Below are positions 11,761 to 11,957 of a DNA stretch of 11,957 nucleotides, piece after piece. Where the stretch lies: positions 1-11,957 of the forward strand of contig NZ_JBHUOV010000014.1 of NCBI RefSeq assembly GCF_042686125.1. Reading direction: 5' to 3'. Below the pieces are notes generated by a model. The model had not been told where the DNA came from and searched no databases. It saw nothing but the letters and a program-made list of their open reading frames with translations. Source of the stretch: Oceanihabitans iliipiscarium. GTDB lineage: Bacteria > Bacteroidota > Bacteroidia > Flavobacteriales > Flavobacteriaceae. The position numbers and the translations under genes were made by a program. Each line of letters begins with the position of its first letter. Within the stretch, counting starts at the first letter, position 1.

Positions 11761-11957
11761 TTAAATAACCTCATTATTGGTTTTTAAAGTATTATAATCA
11801 TTTTCAAACATTCTCATAACTTCAATAGAAGGAGGTTTAATTTCATATTCTAAATCACTATTTTTCATTATTTCTCTCATATCTTGTGCTTTCTTATTTT
11901 TCCAAAATCCAGCTTTAGTGAATCCAATTGCACATATTTGTCCATTTTGCTCAAAAG
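11761..11957 (-). CDS. 3' end of an unidentified gene, cut by the window edge
   Basis: On the minus strand an open frame enters at 11957 and ends with TAA at 11761-11763, giving at least 64 residues ending NTLKTNNEVI. It contains AIGFTKAGFWKNKKAQDM and a helical, charged tail. The stop lies 20 bp from the GTT of R9, the same spacing as in cassette 1, and the orientation matches all other genes, so it is very likely the tail of a real cassette gene (cassette 9). Its beginning is outside the window and no function can be assigned. Confidence 0.65.
   Translation of the reverse strand, partial: FEQNGQICAIGFTKAGFWKNKKAQDMREIMKNSDLEYEIKPPSIEVMRMFENDYNTLKTNNEVI

Overview
The window is AT-rich. Promoter-like TAnnTTTG boxes replace -35/-10 elements, Shine-Dalgarno sequences are not obvious, and signal and lipoprotein leaders look like those of Bacteroidota, so a flavobacterium-like member of the Bacteroidota is the likely host. 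No rRNA, tRNA, CRISPR array, transposase or recombinase gene is visible.

The whole window is one regular array. Nine copies of a related non-coding repeat (R1-R9; a long form of 194-199 bp and a short form of 122-127 bp) alternate with compact gene modules, and every gene lies on the minus strand. Each repeat starts with AAC-GTGTT-CGTGTAT and ends with ATACACG-TT-GTT on the plus strand, and its interior folds into stacked hairpins. The bases next to AAC/GTT are private to each module: the 9-10 bp at one end of a module are the exact reverse complement of the bases at its other end, while the two flanks of any one repeat do not match each other. This is the bookkeeping expected of integron cassettes excised and inserted by recombination at a G/TT point. 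In gene orientation each gene is followed by its own attC-like repeat. No module matches the classical GTTRRRY core and no integrase is in view, so I call this an integron-like cassette array of a divergent type.

Layout, low to high coordinates (gene order runs the other way): R1 and a secreted esterase with a C-terminal TPR; R2 and a 149-aa conserved hypothetical protein; R3 and a HigB/HigA-ImmA toxin-antitoxin pair; R4 and a putative lipoprotein; R5 (short) and a two-TM membrane protein; R6 (short) and a 794-aa restriction-endonuclease/STAND-like NTPase; R7 (short) and a two-gene module (Abi/HEPN-like protein, then a strong terminator, then a multi-TM protein); R8 and a 547-aa PD-(D/E)XK (Vsr/DUF559-like) nuclease with HTH repeats; R9 and the 3' end of another gene running off the window.

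The cargo does not form a pathway. It is a collection of independent functions enriched in stabilisation (toxin-antitoxin) and probable phage defence (STAND nuclease, HEPN/Abi, PD-(D/E)XK protein), as in large sedentary chromosomal integrons. Most modules leave fewer than 30 bp between start codon and repeat, so they are probably transcribed from upstream modules or from the repeat. The esterase and toxin-antitoxin modules have leader regions with candidate promoters of their own.
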